A stretch of DNA of 8,488 nt from Gammaproteobacteria bacterium (GTDB lineage: Bacteria > Pseudomonadota > Gammaproteobacteria > Pseudomonadales > JAUIKI01). This document shows positions 1 to 6,633 of this stretch, in pieces. The stretch is from assembly GCA_030430875.1 (NCBI GenBank), contig JAUIKI010000043.1, positions 1-8,488 of the forward strand, read 5' to 3'. The notes below the pieces were generated by a model that saw nothing but the letters and a program-made list of their open reading frames with translations, ran no database searches and was not told the DNA's origin. The position numbers were made by a program, and so were the translations under genes. The first letter of the stretch is position 1. The number at the start of each line of letters is the position of its first letter.

Positions 1-291
1 GTTTTCTTCAGATAGAATCAAACGCAACTGCGCTTCTCTTTGTAAGTTGATTTCGTTTCTAGCAGATAACTCCGACAAATATTTGTCGGTATTCATCAAT
101 AGTTCTTTGCTGTCACCGGTGAATTGGGAGGGCCTTATACTGTCGCCAATGGGTGTGTATTTAAATACAAAAAAGAAAAGTGCTCCAAAAAACGTGAATA
201 CAATACTTGAAATCATCAGTAAATTCAATAGGTTGAGCTTAACATAGCTCTTCTCTCTCTGTTTACTGACAGGCTTCACACTCTGGATCAT
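1..291 (-). CDS. Membrane-anchored protein of unknown function, 3' part beyond the window
   Basis: An open frame without a stop runs from an ATG at 291-289 to the left edge, giving 97 visible residues. I do not recognise the family. Residues 1-18 are basic (KQREKSYVK), residues about 19-45 are a strongly hydrophobic stretch (LNLLNLLMISSIVF onward), and residues 46-97 are polar and charged with a helical look (MNTDKYLSELSARNEINLQR). This fits a single N-terminal membrane anchor with the N-terminus in the cytoplasm and a possibly coiled-coil periplasmic part. The start overlaps the last 29 bases of nrdA in another frame, so the two genes may be co-transcribed and translationally coupled. A GTG at 279-277 is an alternative start. 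No strong ribosome binding site is visible for either, only AAAGG about 12-13 bases ahead of the ATG. The plus-strand frame over the same bases looks like a shadow. That it is a gene is likely; its role is unknown. Confidence 0.68.
   Translation of the reverse strand, partial: MIQSVKPVSKQREKSYVKLNLLNLLMISSIVFTFFGALFFFVFKYTPIGDSIRPSQFTGDSKELLMNTDKYLSELSARNEINLQREAQLRLILSEEN
72..89. repeat. Perfect 18-bp palindrome inside the membrane-protein gene
   Basis: The 18 bases are a perfect palindrome with half-site CCGACAAAT and no spacer. It covers the codons for T-D-K-Y-L-S in the partial minus-strand gene, so it could be a by-product of coding. It could also fold as an mRNA hairpin or act as a dyad binding site. 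No function is known to me. Confidence 0.5.
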
Positions 292-3130
292 CAATTGCAC
301 ACGCCTTTGGCGCAGATGTTGCTGAAACCGCATTAAGTGCGCCATCGCTAATGGTGGATTTTTCAGCGCTAGTAGCACCAAGCGACCGCAAATAATAGGT
401 TGTTTTCAACCCAAGCAACCACGCCATACGATAGGTTACATCCAGTTTTTTACCTGACGGTTCATTAATATAAATGTTTAACGATTGAGCCTGATCAATC
501 CATTTTTGTCGGCGGCTAGCCGCTTCTACCAACCATCTTGGCTCAATTTCAAACGCTGTTGCATAAACTGCTTTAAGATCTTCTGGAATACGGGCAATTT
601 TTTGCACGCTACCATCGTAGTACTTGAGGTCGTTTACCATAACTGTATCCCACAAACCACGTGCTTTTAAATCACGCACTAAATATGGGTTAATAACAGT
701 AAATTCCCCAGAAAGGTTCGACTTAACATAAAGATTTTGATAAGTTGGCTCAATAGATTGTGTAACACCAGAAATATTCGCAATTGTGGCCGTTGGCGCT
801 ATCGCCATCACATTAGAATTACGCATCCCCTTGGTTTTTACCGCCTCACGAAGACTGTTCCAATCTAGGCTTTGGGTTAAATCGAGCTGTAAATATTTTT
901 CGCCTCGCTGTTCGGCTACCGCTTTCAAGGAATCAATCGGCAAAACACCTCGGCTCCACAGCGAACCCTCATAGCTTGAATAACTACCCCTCTCTTCAGC
1001 TAATTTGGACGATGCCTGGATGGAAAAATAACTCAACGCCTCCATAGACTTATCTGCAAAATCAACTGCAGCTTTGCTGCCATATGAAATATTTTGAGTG
1101 TAAAGCGCATCCTGAAAACCCATCATTCCCAAACCAATTGGTCGATGCTGTAAATTAGAGCGACGCGCCTGTGGAACAGCATAGTAGTTAATATCAATAA
1201 CGTTATCTAACATACGAATGGCAACATTAACGGTTTTTTCAAGCTTACTAACGTCGACCCCCTCTTCACTGACGTGATTAGCAAGATTAATTGATCCCAA
1301 GTTGCACACTGCAATTTCATCTTCAGAGGTATTGAGGGTGATTTCTGTGCATAAATTAGATGAATGGACAACCCCAACATGCTGTTGTGGCGAGCGAAGA
1401 TTACAAACATCTTTGAAAGTAATCCAAGGATGACCGGTCTCGAACAACATTGATAACAGCTTACGCCACAGGTCTTTGGCTTCAACCGTTTTATACAGGG
1501 TGATTTTACCCTCTTCTGCCATTTGCTCATATTGAGCGTAGCGCTCCTCAAATGCGCGACCATACAAATCATGTAAATCAGGCACATCATTAGGGGAAAA
1601 TAATGTCCATGGCTTGTCTTCAAAAACACGCTTCATGAATAAATCAGGGACCCAGGCTGCTGTGTTCATATCATGGGTTCGACGACGATCATCGCCAGTA
1701 TTTTTACGTAATTCCAAAAACTCTTCTATATCTAAATGCCAAGTTTCAAGATAGGCACACACAGCACCTTTACGCTTACCGCCTTGATTAACAGCAACCG
1801 CTGTATCATTCACAACTTTTAAAAATGGCACAATACCCTGAGACTTACCATTTGTTCCCTTAATCTGAGCGCCTAATGCTCGAACCGGCGTCCAATCGTT
1901 ACCTAAGCCACCAGCCCACTTAGAAAGCATGGCGTTATCACGCATAGCGTTGTAGATACCGAATAGATCGTCTGGAACCGTTGTTAAATAGCAAGACGAT
2001 AATTGTGATCGTAGCGTCCCTGAATTGAACAATGTCGGCGTTGAACTAACATAATCGAAAGACGAAAGGGTGTTATAGAAAGTAATTGCCCAATCATTTT
2101 TGTTTTCTTCTTCAATAGCAAGCCCCATTGCAACCCGCATAAAGAAAATTTGTGGCAATTCAAAACGAACTCCATTGCTGTGAATAAAATAACGGTCATA
2201 AAGCGTTTGTAGACCTAAATAGGTAAAATTGAGGTCATTGTCTGACTTAATTGCAGCACCCAGCCTATCAAGATCAAAATCCAACAACGCAGGTGACAAC
2301 AACTCAAGCTCAACCGCTTTAGCTATATAAACATTGAGCGCCTGGGGATATACCTGGATCATATCTGAATGAGTTGCATCACAAGCAAGACCTAGAAACT
2401 CAAGACCTTCAGCACGCAGCTTATCAAGTAAAAGTCTTGCTGTTACATACGAATAATTTGGCTCTTCTTCAACCTTGGTTCTCGCAGCCATGATAAGCGA
2501 TGTGTTCACATCAGACATTGAAACACCATCATAAAGATTTTTTAGCGTATCTTCGATTATTTTTTCCGCGCTGGTGTCCTTTAAGCCAACACATGATTCA
2601 TTAACAACACGCACTAAGCGGTTAATATCTAACGGCAACGTGACCCCATCAGGGTGAGTCACCTGGATTTGTATTTTTCTCTGTATCTGATTAGCTTCTT
2701 CTTGGTTTTTTTCTCGAAGCTTTCGGTGCTCTTCTCGATACAAAACATAATCTCGCGCCACTTTATGTTCACCGCCGCGCATCAATGCCAGCTCAACTTG
2801 ATCCTGAACATCTTCAATATGAATTGTTCCGCCTGAAGGCATGCGGCGCTCAAAAATAGCAGTAACCTGCAAAACCAACCGATCAACGGTCTCATGAATA
2901 CGATTAGAGGCTGCTGCGATGCCACCTTCTACGGCCAAAAACGCCTTAGTCATAGCAACAGAAATTTTACTTTCATCATAGGGAACAACCGCTCCATTGC
3001 GCTTAATAACACGAATTTGGCCTGGGGCAGTTGACATTAAATCGGCATAATCAGCAGATTTTTTTTCGACCACAACATCGCTTTGTTCTGGTGATTGCGT
3101 TAAATTTTCAATGCTGGATGTGGGTCGCAT
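263..3130 (-). CDS. nrdA: Ribonucleoside-diphosphate reductase subunit alpha, class Ia
   Basis: This is the large catalytic subunit of aerobic class Ia ribonucleotide reductase, which reduces ribonucleoside diphosphates to deoxyribonucleotides in the cytoplasm using a radical passed from NrdB. The 955 residues are full length for the Pseudomonas-type enzyme. A first ATP-cone lies at about 38-135 (VIKRNGAVVPYDESKI) and a second cone-like region at about 154-240, followed by the ten-stranded barrel. Visible active-site residues are C380 (LSSC) and C609 (AVCNLGSIN) as the redox pair, the N592-L-C594-T-E596 motif with the thiyl cysteine, and Y912-Y913 (KTTYYLR) of the radical path. C951 and C954 in the CEACQ tail are the shuttle cysteines. 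No key residue is missing. The ATG at 3130 has GAGG eight bases upstream (3142-3139). The cones imply overall activity control by ATP/dATP. No nrdB lies within the 262 bases downstream; an unrelated membrane-protein gene overlaps the end instead. Confidence 0.97.
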   Translation of the reverse strand: MRPTSSIENLTQSPEQSDVVVEKKSADYADLMSTAPGQIRVIKRNGAVVPYDESKISVAMTKAFLAVEGGIAAASNRIHETVDRLVLQVTAIFERRMPSGGTIHIEDVQDQVELALMRGGEHKVARDYVLYREEHRKLREKNQEEANQIQRKIQIQVTHPDGVTLPLDINRLVRVVNESCVGLKDTSAEKIIEDTLKNLYDGVSMSDVNTSLIMAARTKVEEEPNYSYVTARLLLDKLRAEGLEFLGLACDATHSDMIQVYPQALNVYIAKAVELELLSPALLDFDLDRLGAAIKSDNDLNFTYLGLQTLYDRYFIHSNGVRFELPQIFFMRVAMGLAIEEENKNDWAITFYNTLSSFDYVSSTPTLFNSGTLRSQLSSCYLTTVPDDLFGIYNAMRDNAMLSKWAGGLGNDWTPVRALGAQIKGTNGKSQGIVPFLKVVNDTAVAVNQGGKRKGAVCAYLETWHLDIEEFLELRKNTGDDRRRTHDMNTAAWVPDLFMKRVFEDKPWTLFSPNDVPDLHDLYGRAFEERYAQYEQMAEEGKITLYKTVEAKDLWRKLLSMLFETGHPWITFKDVCNLRSPQQHVGVVHSSNLCTEITLNTSEDEIAVCNLGSINLANHVSEEGVDVSKLEKTVNVAIRMLDNVIDINYYAVPQARRSNLQHRPIGLGMMGFQDALYTQNISYGSKAAVDFADKSMEALSYFSIQASSKLAEERGSYSSYEGSLWSRGVLPIDSLKAVAEQRGEKYLQLDLTQSLDWNSLREAVKTKGMRNSNVMAIAPTATIANISGVTQSIEPTYQNLYVKSNLSGEFTVINPYLVRDLKARGLWDTVMVNDLKYYDGSVQKIARIPEDLKAVYATAFEIEPRWLVEAASRRQKWIDQAQSLNIYINEPSGKKLDVTYRMAWLLGLKTTYYLRSLGATSAEKSTISDGALNAVSATSAPKACAIDDPECEACQ

Positions 3131-3230
3131 AGAGCCTGCCTCGTAGTAATCAGTTTTTTAAAAACTTGCTTGTGATATGACTTGAAAATTTCAAAATGAT
3201 GACAATTTTTTTTGTCGCGATTGCCGAAAC

Positions 3231-3239
3231 ATCATAACA
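3231..3239 (-). promoter_or_regulatory. Candidate extended -10 promoter element for nrdA
   Basis: Read on the minus strand, the sequence is TGTTATGAT: a TG extension followed by TATGAT, which matches the sigma-70 -10 consensus in five of six bases. No good -35 lies 16-18 bases upstream, which is tolerated at extended -10 promoters. Transcription would start near 3224 and leave a leader of about 95 bases. This is inferred from sequence alone. Confidence 0.35.
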
Positions 3240-3270
3240 GTTCCCGCCCAAAAGTCGATAGCAAATTACA

Positions 3271-3289
3271 AAAACTCACCAAGAGTTTT
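3271..3289. repeat. 7-bp inverted repeat upstream of nrdA
   Basis: AAAACTC and GAGTTTT are perfect complements separated by ACCAA. Read on the minus strand, the second arm runs into a short T tract (GAGTTTTTG). It could therefore be a weak terminator or operator ahead of the nrdA promoter, but the stem is AT-rich and either role is unproven. Confidence 0.3.
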
Positions 3290-3320
3290 CGCAAAATATT
3301 TACTTGTTTTACTCAAAAAC

Positions 3321-3409
3321 TGTGGATATCTTTTTGATAAGCTGTCGATAAATAAAAATGAAAAAGTTATCCACTGAGACCAACCCTGAAAACACCAGAG
3401 TTATCCACA
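3321..3409. promoter_or_regulatory. Cluster of four DnaA-box-like sites upstream of nrdA
   Basis: Compared with the DnaA box TTATNCACA, there is one perfect copy, TTATCCACA, at 3401-3409 (+). Three more match 8 of 9 bases: TTATCCACT at 3367-3375 (+), TTATCGACA at 3343-3351 (minus) and ATATCCACA at 3321-3329 (minus). Two sites point each way, all within 89 bases. In E. coli, DnaA binds boxes upstream of nrdAB and links reductase expression to replication, so the same control is the simplest reading here. The AT-rich stretch that follows (about 3411-3506) also gives the region a faint resemblance to a replication origin, but no usual origin genes are in view. Confidence 0.55.
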
Positions 3410-3465
3410 CATTAACCTATTGAGTTATATAAAATAAAGCAGCTTTCTAGTGCCATTCTTGCTAC

Positions 3466-3471
3466 TATAAT
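3466..3471 (+). promoter_or_regulatory. Candidate -10 element for the cysQ-yicC operon
   Basis: TATAAT is a perfect sigma-70 -10 hexamer, 35 bases before the cysQ ATG. No recognisable -35 lies 16-18 bases upstream. It sits in a run of TAA repeats, so chance is a real alternative. If it is used, the cysQ leader would be under 30 bases. Confidence 0.35.
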
Positions 3472-3506
3472 AATAATAAAACTACTTTATATATTAATAT
3501 TAACTA

Positions 3507-4319
3507 ATGAATACATTGATTTCCAACGTTGTTTCAATTTGTGAATTAGCTGGCGAATCCATTCTTGAATTTTACGCAAAGCCGAGTGACTGGGATGTGC
3601 GTACCAAGTCTGATAATTCCCCCGTGACTAGGGCTGATTTGAAATCAAGCGAGATTATCACCACAAAACTTTTAGAGTTAACTCCTGGAATTCCTGTTCT
3701 TTCCGAGGAAAGTGAGATGGTTGATTATGTAAGGCGACAGCACTGGGAGCGCTATTGGTTAATTGACCCGCTTGATGGCACAAAAGAGTTTATTGAAAAG
3801 ACTGATGAGTTTACAATCAATGTTGCTCTGATTGAAAATAAAAAACCTATTTTAGGGGTGGTTTCTGTCCCCGCAAAAGGGCAGGTATTTTGGGGTAGCA
3901 CATCTGGGGGTGTGCGAAAAAAAAGCAACGGAATTATCCAGGAGATCAAAACAAAACCTCTCTCTCAGAAATCATCTTTTGACCCTTTAATTGTCGTTGC
4001 AAGCAGACGACACAACCTTGAAAATTTAAGTGATTGTTTGAACAAGCTTCAGCATAAATTTGATAATATTGTGAAAGAATCTGTTGGTAGTGCTTTGAAA
4101 ATTTGTCGGATTGCGGAAGGAACTGCGGATATTTATCCCCGGTTTGGCCCAACGTCAGAATGGGACACAGCAGCAGGCGATGCGATTTTATTTGCAGCAG
4201 GTGGGCAAATTATGTCGATGGATTTTATGCCTCTGATTTACAATAAAAAATCAATTCTTAATCCATCTTTTTTTGCTGTTGGAGACCGTGACTTTGACTG
4301 GAAAATAGCATTGAAATGA
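3507..4319 (+). CDS. cysQ: 3'(2'),5'-bisphosphate nucleotidase CysQ
   Basis: CysQ is a Mg-dependent phosphatase of the inositol monophosphatase superfamily. It turns 3'-phosphoadenosine 5'-phosphate (PAP) into AMP, clearing the by-product of sulfate assimilation and phosphopantetheine transfer. The 270 residues are slightly longer than the 246 of E. coli CysQ and align along the length. Metal and substrate motifs are intact: D36-NSPVTRAD, SEES at 66-69, D87-PLD90-GT (DPxDGT signature), RFGPT at 212-216 and W219-D220-TAAG. The DGTKEF and YPRFGPT wording is typical of CysQ rather than SuhB. The ATG at 3507 gives the expected N-terminus, but the bases before it are A and T with no Shine-Dalgarno sequence, so translation may be leader-poor or weak. 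The gene diverges from nrdA and overlaps yicC by four bases (ATGA), which suggests an operon with coupled translation. Confidence 0.94.
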   Translation: MNTLISNVVSICELAGESILEFYAKPSDWDVRTKSDNSPVTRADLKSSEIITTKLLELTPGIPVLSEESEMVDYVRRQHWERYWLIDPLDGTKEFIEKTDEFTINVALIENKKPILGVVSVPAKGQVFWGSTSGGVRKKSNGIIQEIKTKPLSQKSSFDPLIVVASRRHNLENLSDCLNKLQHKFDNIVKESVGSALKICRIAEGTADIYPRFGPTSEWDTAAGDAILFAAGGQIMSMDFMPLIYNKKSILNPSFFAVGDRDFDWKIALK

Positions 4320-5194
4320 GTATGATTGAAGGGATGACAGCCTATGGTCGTGCGCAAAAACGTTTTGATTGGGGTGATATTTTATGGGAGTTGCGTTCCG
4401 TTAATTATCGTTATTTTGATGTCGTATTTCGAACAGACCAAAATTTGGGAGTTTTGGAATCTACTCTGCGTCAAAAGCTAGCTGATAATATTTCCAGAGG
4501 TAGAGTTGATGCTTTATTGTCTGTTTCGATCAATGAAAACTGTGATAAATCATTTCGTCTTGATGTCCCTCTTGTAAAACAGCTTACAAAAGCTGCCTGT
4601 CAACTTACAGCTGAGGTTGATTTAGATGGAAAACTGAAGCTAAAAGATCTTCTGATGTGGCCGGGCGTATTAGAAATTAATTCATTTGATTTGTCGACGG
4701 CTTATGCTGATGTTGAAAAAGTTTTTGAAGAAGCTCTTGTGGATTTCAAGGGTCATCGTTTACGCGAAGGCAGTAAGCTTAAAGAGATCATTGAGGAGCG
4801 TTTGGGTTTGATGCTAGAGAAACTGTCTAGCGTAAAATTAGATCATGATCAAATCAAACAGACACAGTTTTCGCGTTTAAAAAGGCGGCTGGCTGAATTA
4901 TTGGGAGAGGTTGCTATTGATTATAATAGATTAAACCAGGAGGTTGTTTTTTTGCTACAAAAAATGGATATTGAAGAAGAAATTGATCGAATTAATCTGC
5001 ACGTTGACGAAGTAAAACATACGTTGCTACAGCCTGATCCTGTTGGTAGGCGGCTTGATTTTTTGATGCAAGAATTGAACCGAGAGGTGAACACGCTGGC
5101 AGCGAAATCGCAAACTCACGAGCTTAGCCAGCTTTCCATTGATCTAAAAGTCTTTGTTGAGCAAATGCGTGAACAGGTACAAAATATCGCTTGA
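4316..5194 (+). CDS. yicC: YicC family endoribonuclease-like protein
   Basis: This 292-residue protein has both parts of the YicC family: the N-terminal YicC_N region (about 1-155, with GMTAYGRA and WELRSVNYRYFD) and the C-terminal DUF1732 region (about 205-292, with GRRLDFLMQELNREVNTLAAKS and VEQMREQVQNI). The family has been described as endoribonucleolytic and linked to small-RNA turnover in E. coli; the exact role here is inferred. The middle (about 150-240) is charged and probably helical. The ATG at 4316 overlaps the cysQ stop as ATGA. An ATG at 4322 would give the M-I start common in the family and may be the true one, six bases downstream. Homologues usually lie beside rph or gmk, so the cysQ partner is notable. 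A hairpin begins inside its last codons. Confidence 0.93.
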   Translation: MSMIEGMTAYGRAQKRFDWGDILWELRSVNYRYFDVVFRTDQNLGVLESTLRQKLADNISRGRVDALLSVSINENCDKSFRLDVPLVKQLTKAACQLTAEVDLDGKLKLKDLLMWPGVLEINSFDLSTAYADVEKVFEEALVDFKGHRLREGSKLKEIIEERLGLMLEKLSSVKLDHDQIKQTQFSRLKRRLAELLGEVAIDYNRLNQEVVFLLQKMDIEEEIDRINLHVDEVKHTLLQPDPVGRRLDFLMQELNREVNTLAAKSQTHELSQLSIDLKVFVEQMREQVQNIA

Positions 5195-5224
5195 TTTTAA
5201 AAAAATTAGCGATATTTTCTTTTT
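5181..5224 (+). terminator. Rho-independent-type terminator of the cysQ-yicC operon
   Basis: AAAATATCGC (5181-5190) and GCGATATTTT (5209-5218) are perfect 10-bp complements around an 18-base loop, followed by CTTTTT. The left arm covers the final N-I-A codons of yicC and the TGA lies in the loop, so a terminating ribosome would cover the arm. The stem has only three G/C pairs, so its strength is uncertain. Confidence 0.55.
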
Positions 5225-5298
5225 AATGAAACGATTTTTTATCAGAAAATAGCTATAGATTCTGAGAAATTTACAAATGGTTCGTGTTGAAAATTTTA

Positions 5299-5333
5299 GC
5301 TAAAAACTAAAAATAATAATTTAATTTTTTAGC
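5299..5333 (-). terminator. Possible weak terminator after the oxidoreductase gene
   Basis: GCTAAAAA (5299-5306) and TTTTTAGC (5326-5333) are complementary across a 19-base AT-only loop apart from one C, starting seven bases past the oxidoreductase stop on the minus strand. There is no clean T tract after it, only TAAAATTTT. Genes converge here, so a terminator is expected, but this one is poorly supported. Confidence 0.25.
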
Positions 5334-5339
5334 CTAATG

Positions 5340-6467
5340 TTAGTCAGTTTTTTCTAATTTTGAATAATCTTTTCGTAGAATATCTCGCCAAGCATTTGGG
5401 GAAAACAATCCTTCATGATGGAAGAAAACCAACTGGGAAAAGCGCTGGAAACTTTTTTTGGATAAAACCCAATTATAGAGTTTATTTGATGGGGAAAAGT
5501 GATTGAAGCTAAAACGCATTAGGCGTTTGAATCGATAACTTGGTAGCTCATTTTGAAGAATATTTTGTGGCAATGGTCCCGCTTGTTTTAAATAATTAAA
5601 CGTTAAATCGGCGAGTCTTTCTCCTAGCTCAATAGCAGGGTGAATTCCGCCAGCGGTTAGTGGTGAAACCATGCCTGCTGCATCGCCAAGCAGGCAAACG
5701 TTTCCGCAAGCAAATGGTTTGCTGATGCCGCCTGATGGAATGAAACCACCACGTTTTTCTAGAATTTCTAGTTGGTCCGTTGAAAATAAAGCGGATATTT
5801 TCTTTAAAAACGCAGACAGGTTTGGCCTATGTGGGTAATGACAAGCAAGTCCAATTTGAATGTGTTCAACGCCTGGTACTATCCAACCAATGTAGCCAGG
5901 CGCTATCTCACTATCAAGAAAAACATGTAAAACGTTTGGATTCAGTCCTGGCAGATCAGCAACAGCTATTTCACTTCCCAGAAGCCGCTGTTTTTTCGTC
6001 TGTAGCTGAAACAGTTTTGCTATTTGAGATTGTGCACCATCTGCGCCAATCAAATAGCTTGCTTTGATTGCCTGCTGTGGAAGAATGACTTCATGGTTAT
6101 TTTGATAGGCTTGTCGAATATTGGTAGCTGTTTGAATGGTGACACCAGCATTTTCAGCAAGATCTGCCATGTGTTGCAACACATGGCAGGTGTTTGTTGC
6201 CAAAAAATAGTAATCGGGCGAAAATAAATCAATATGGGTTAAGTTTGGACTGTAAAGGCGTATCCCGCTGATTTTTTGGGTTAATTTTTCAGGCAGGTTG
6301 ATTTTTTCTGCAATTTCTTTGACAAAAATTCCAGTACTTTGAGTGTATTCTCCAATTGATTTTTTGCGCTCAAAAAGCTGGGTTTTTAGGCCGTTTTTTG
6401 CTGCATTTAATCCGCAGCTTAATCCTGCAAAGCTGCCGCCAACAATGGCTAGATCAACAGATTTCAT
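5340..6467 (-). CDS. FAD-dependent oxidoreductase, geranylgeranyl-reductase-like
   Basis: A 375-residue flavoprotein of the PHBH-fold group that includes geranylgeranyl reductases, lycopene cyclases and flavin hydroxylases. The N-terminal Rossmann dinucleotide motif is G10-G-S-F-A-G15, with E33 (LFERKK) ending the second strand to bind the FAD ribose. The G141-A-D143-G144 motif (IGADGAQS) and G261-D262-AAG with P269, T271 and G273-G-I275 complete the FAD site. The C-terminal 90 residues are basic and aromatic without clear membrane spans. The substrate cannot be told from sequence; reduction of an isoprenoid or oxidation of a small aromatic or lipid are both possible. The ATG at 6467 places the FAD motif at the usual distance from the N-terminus, but no clear Shine-Dalgarno precedes it. 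It lies 166 bases after glmM on the same strand; that gap is AT-rich with a weak TATAAA, so it may have its own promoter. It contains a perfect 26-bp palindrome. Confidence 0.85.
   Translation of the reverse strand: MKSVDLAIVGGSFAGLSCGLNAAKNGLKTQLFERKKSIGEYTQSTGIFVKEIAEKINLPEKLTQKISGIRLYSPNLTHIDLFSPDYYFLATNTCHVLQHMADLAENAGVTIQTATNIRQAYQNNHEVILPQQAIKASYLIGADGAQSQIAKLFQLQTKKQRLLGSEIAVADLPGLNPNVLHVFLDSEIAPGYIGWIVPGVEHIQIGLACHYPHRPNLSAFLKKISALFSTDQLEILEKRGGFIPSGGISKPFACGNVCLLGDAAGMVSPLTAGGIHPAIELGERLADLTFNYLKQAGPLPQNILQNELPSYRFKRLMRFSFNHFSPSNKLYNWVLSKKSFQRFSQLVFFHHEGLFSPNAWRDILRKDYSKLEKTD
6164..6189. repeat. Perfect 26-bp palindrome inside the oxidoreductase gene
   Basis: The 13-base half-site CTGCCATGTGTTG is followed immediately by its exact reverse complement, with no spacer and no mismatch. 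On the minus strand it spans the codons for about T-C-H-V-L-Q-H-M-A near residues 93-101 of the oxidoreductase. In RNA it would form a strong hairpin with a minimal loop; in DNA it has the form of a two-fold symmetric binding site. No role is known to me. Confidence 0.85.
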
Positions 6468-6633
6468 GTGTAATAAACTTGGTTGAAATATCGTTAAAAA
6501 TCATTTATTTTCGTTAAATTTCTCTAAAAATCTACTAATTTATATAAAATTAACAAAGGCTTTTACCACACTTAGCCCCTCATCTTGATTGTTTTCCTCA
6601 TTTTTTTATCGCAAAAGTTTTGCTGTGTTTTTG

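Larger units (their letters stand above)
3131..3506. other. Divergent intergenic control region between nrdA and cysQ
   Basis: This 376-base AT-rich stretch separates two divergent genes and has no convincing open frame. It contains a candidate nrdA extended -10 (3231-3239), an inverted repeat (3271-3289), four DnaA-box-like sites (3321-3409) and a candidate cysQ -10 (3466-3471). There is also a short dyad, TTGAAA-A-TTTCAA, at 3182-3194, between the candidate nrdA promoter and its start codon. I looked for paired 16-bp NrdR boxes and saw none that fit the consensus. Confidence 0.75.

Noticed and set aside
47..247. Plus-strand 66-codon open frame at the left edge
   Set aside because: It lies opposite the minus-strand frame that encodes a basic tail, membrane span and helical region and overlaps the nrdA end. 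The plus-strand product has no recognisable pattern.
1207..1629. 140-codon minus-strand open frame within nrdA
   Set aside because: It is in a different frame of the intact nrdA, whose active-site motifs run through the same bases. The product has no family features.
3131..3300. NrdR boxes in front of nrdA
   Set aside because: I searched for the paired 16-bp motif around ATATATA-like cores; only loose partial matches such as TGATATGA were found, without a properly spaced partner.
3321..3506. A chromosomal replication origin (oriC)
   Set aside because: The DnaA boxes and AT-rich flank are suggestive, but no dnaA, dnaN, mnmG, rpmH or par genes are present and DnaA boxes upstream of nrdA have a known regulatory explanation.
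5242..5265. Small inverted repeat TCAGAA/TTCTGA in the yicC-oxidoreductase gap
   Set aside because: Six-base arms in AT-rich DNA are expected by chance and no T tract follows on either strand.
6611..6623. Inverted repeat GCAAAA-G-TTTTGC just after glmM as its terminator
   Set aside because: On the minus strand it is followed by an A tract, not a T tract, and the stem is short and AT-rich, so terminator function is not supported.
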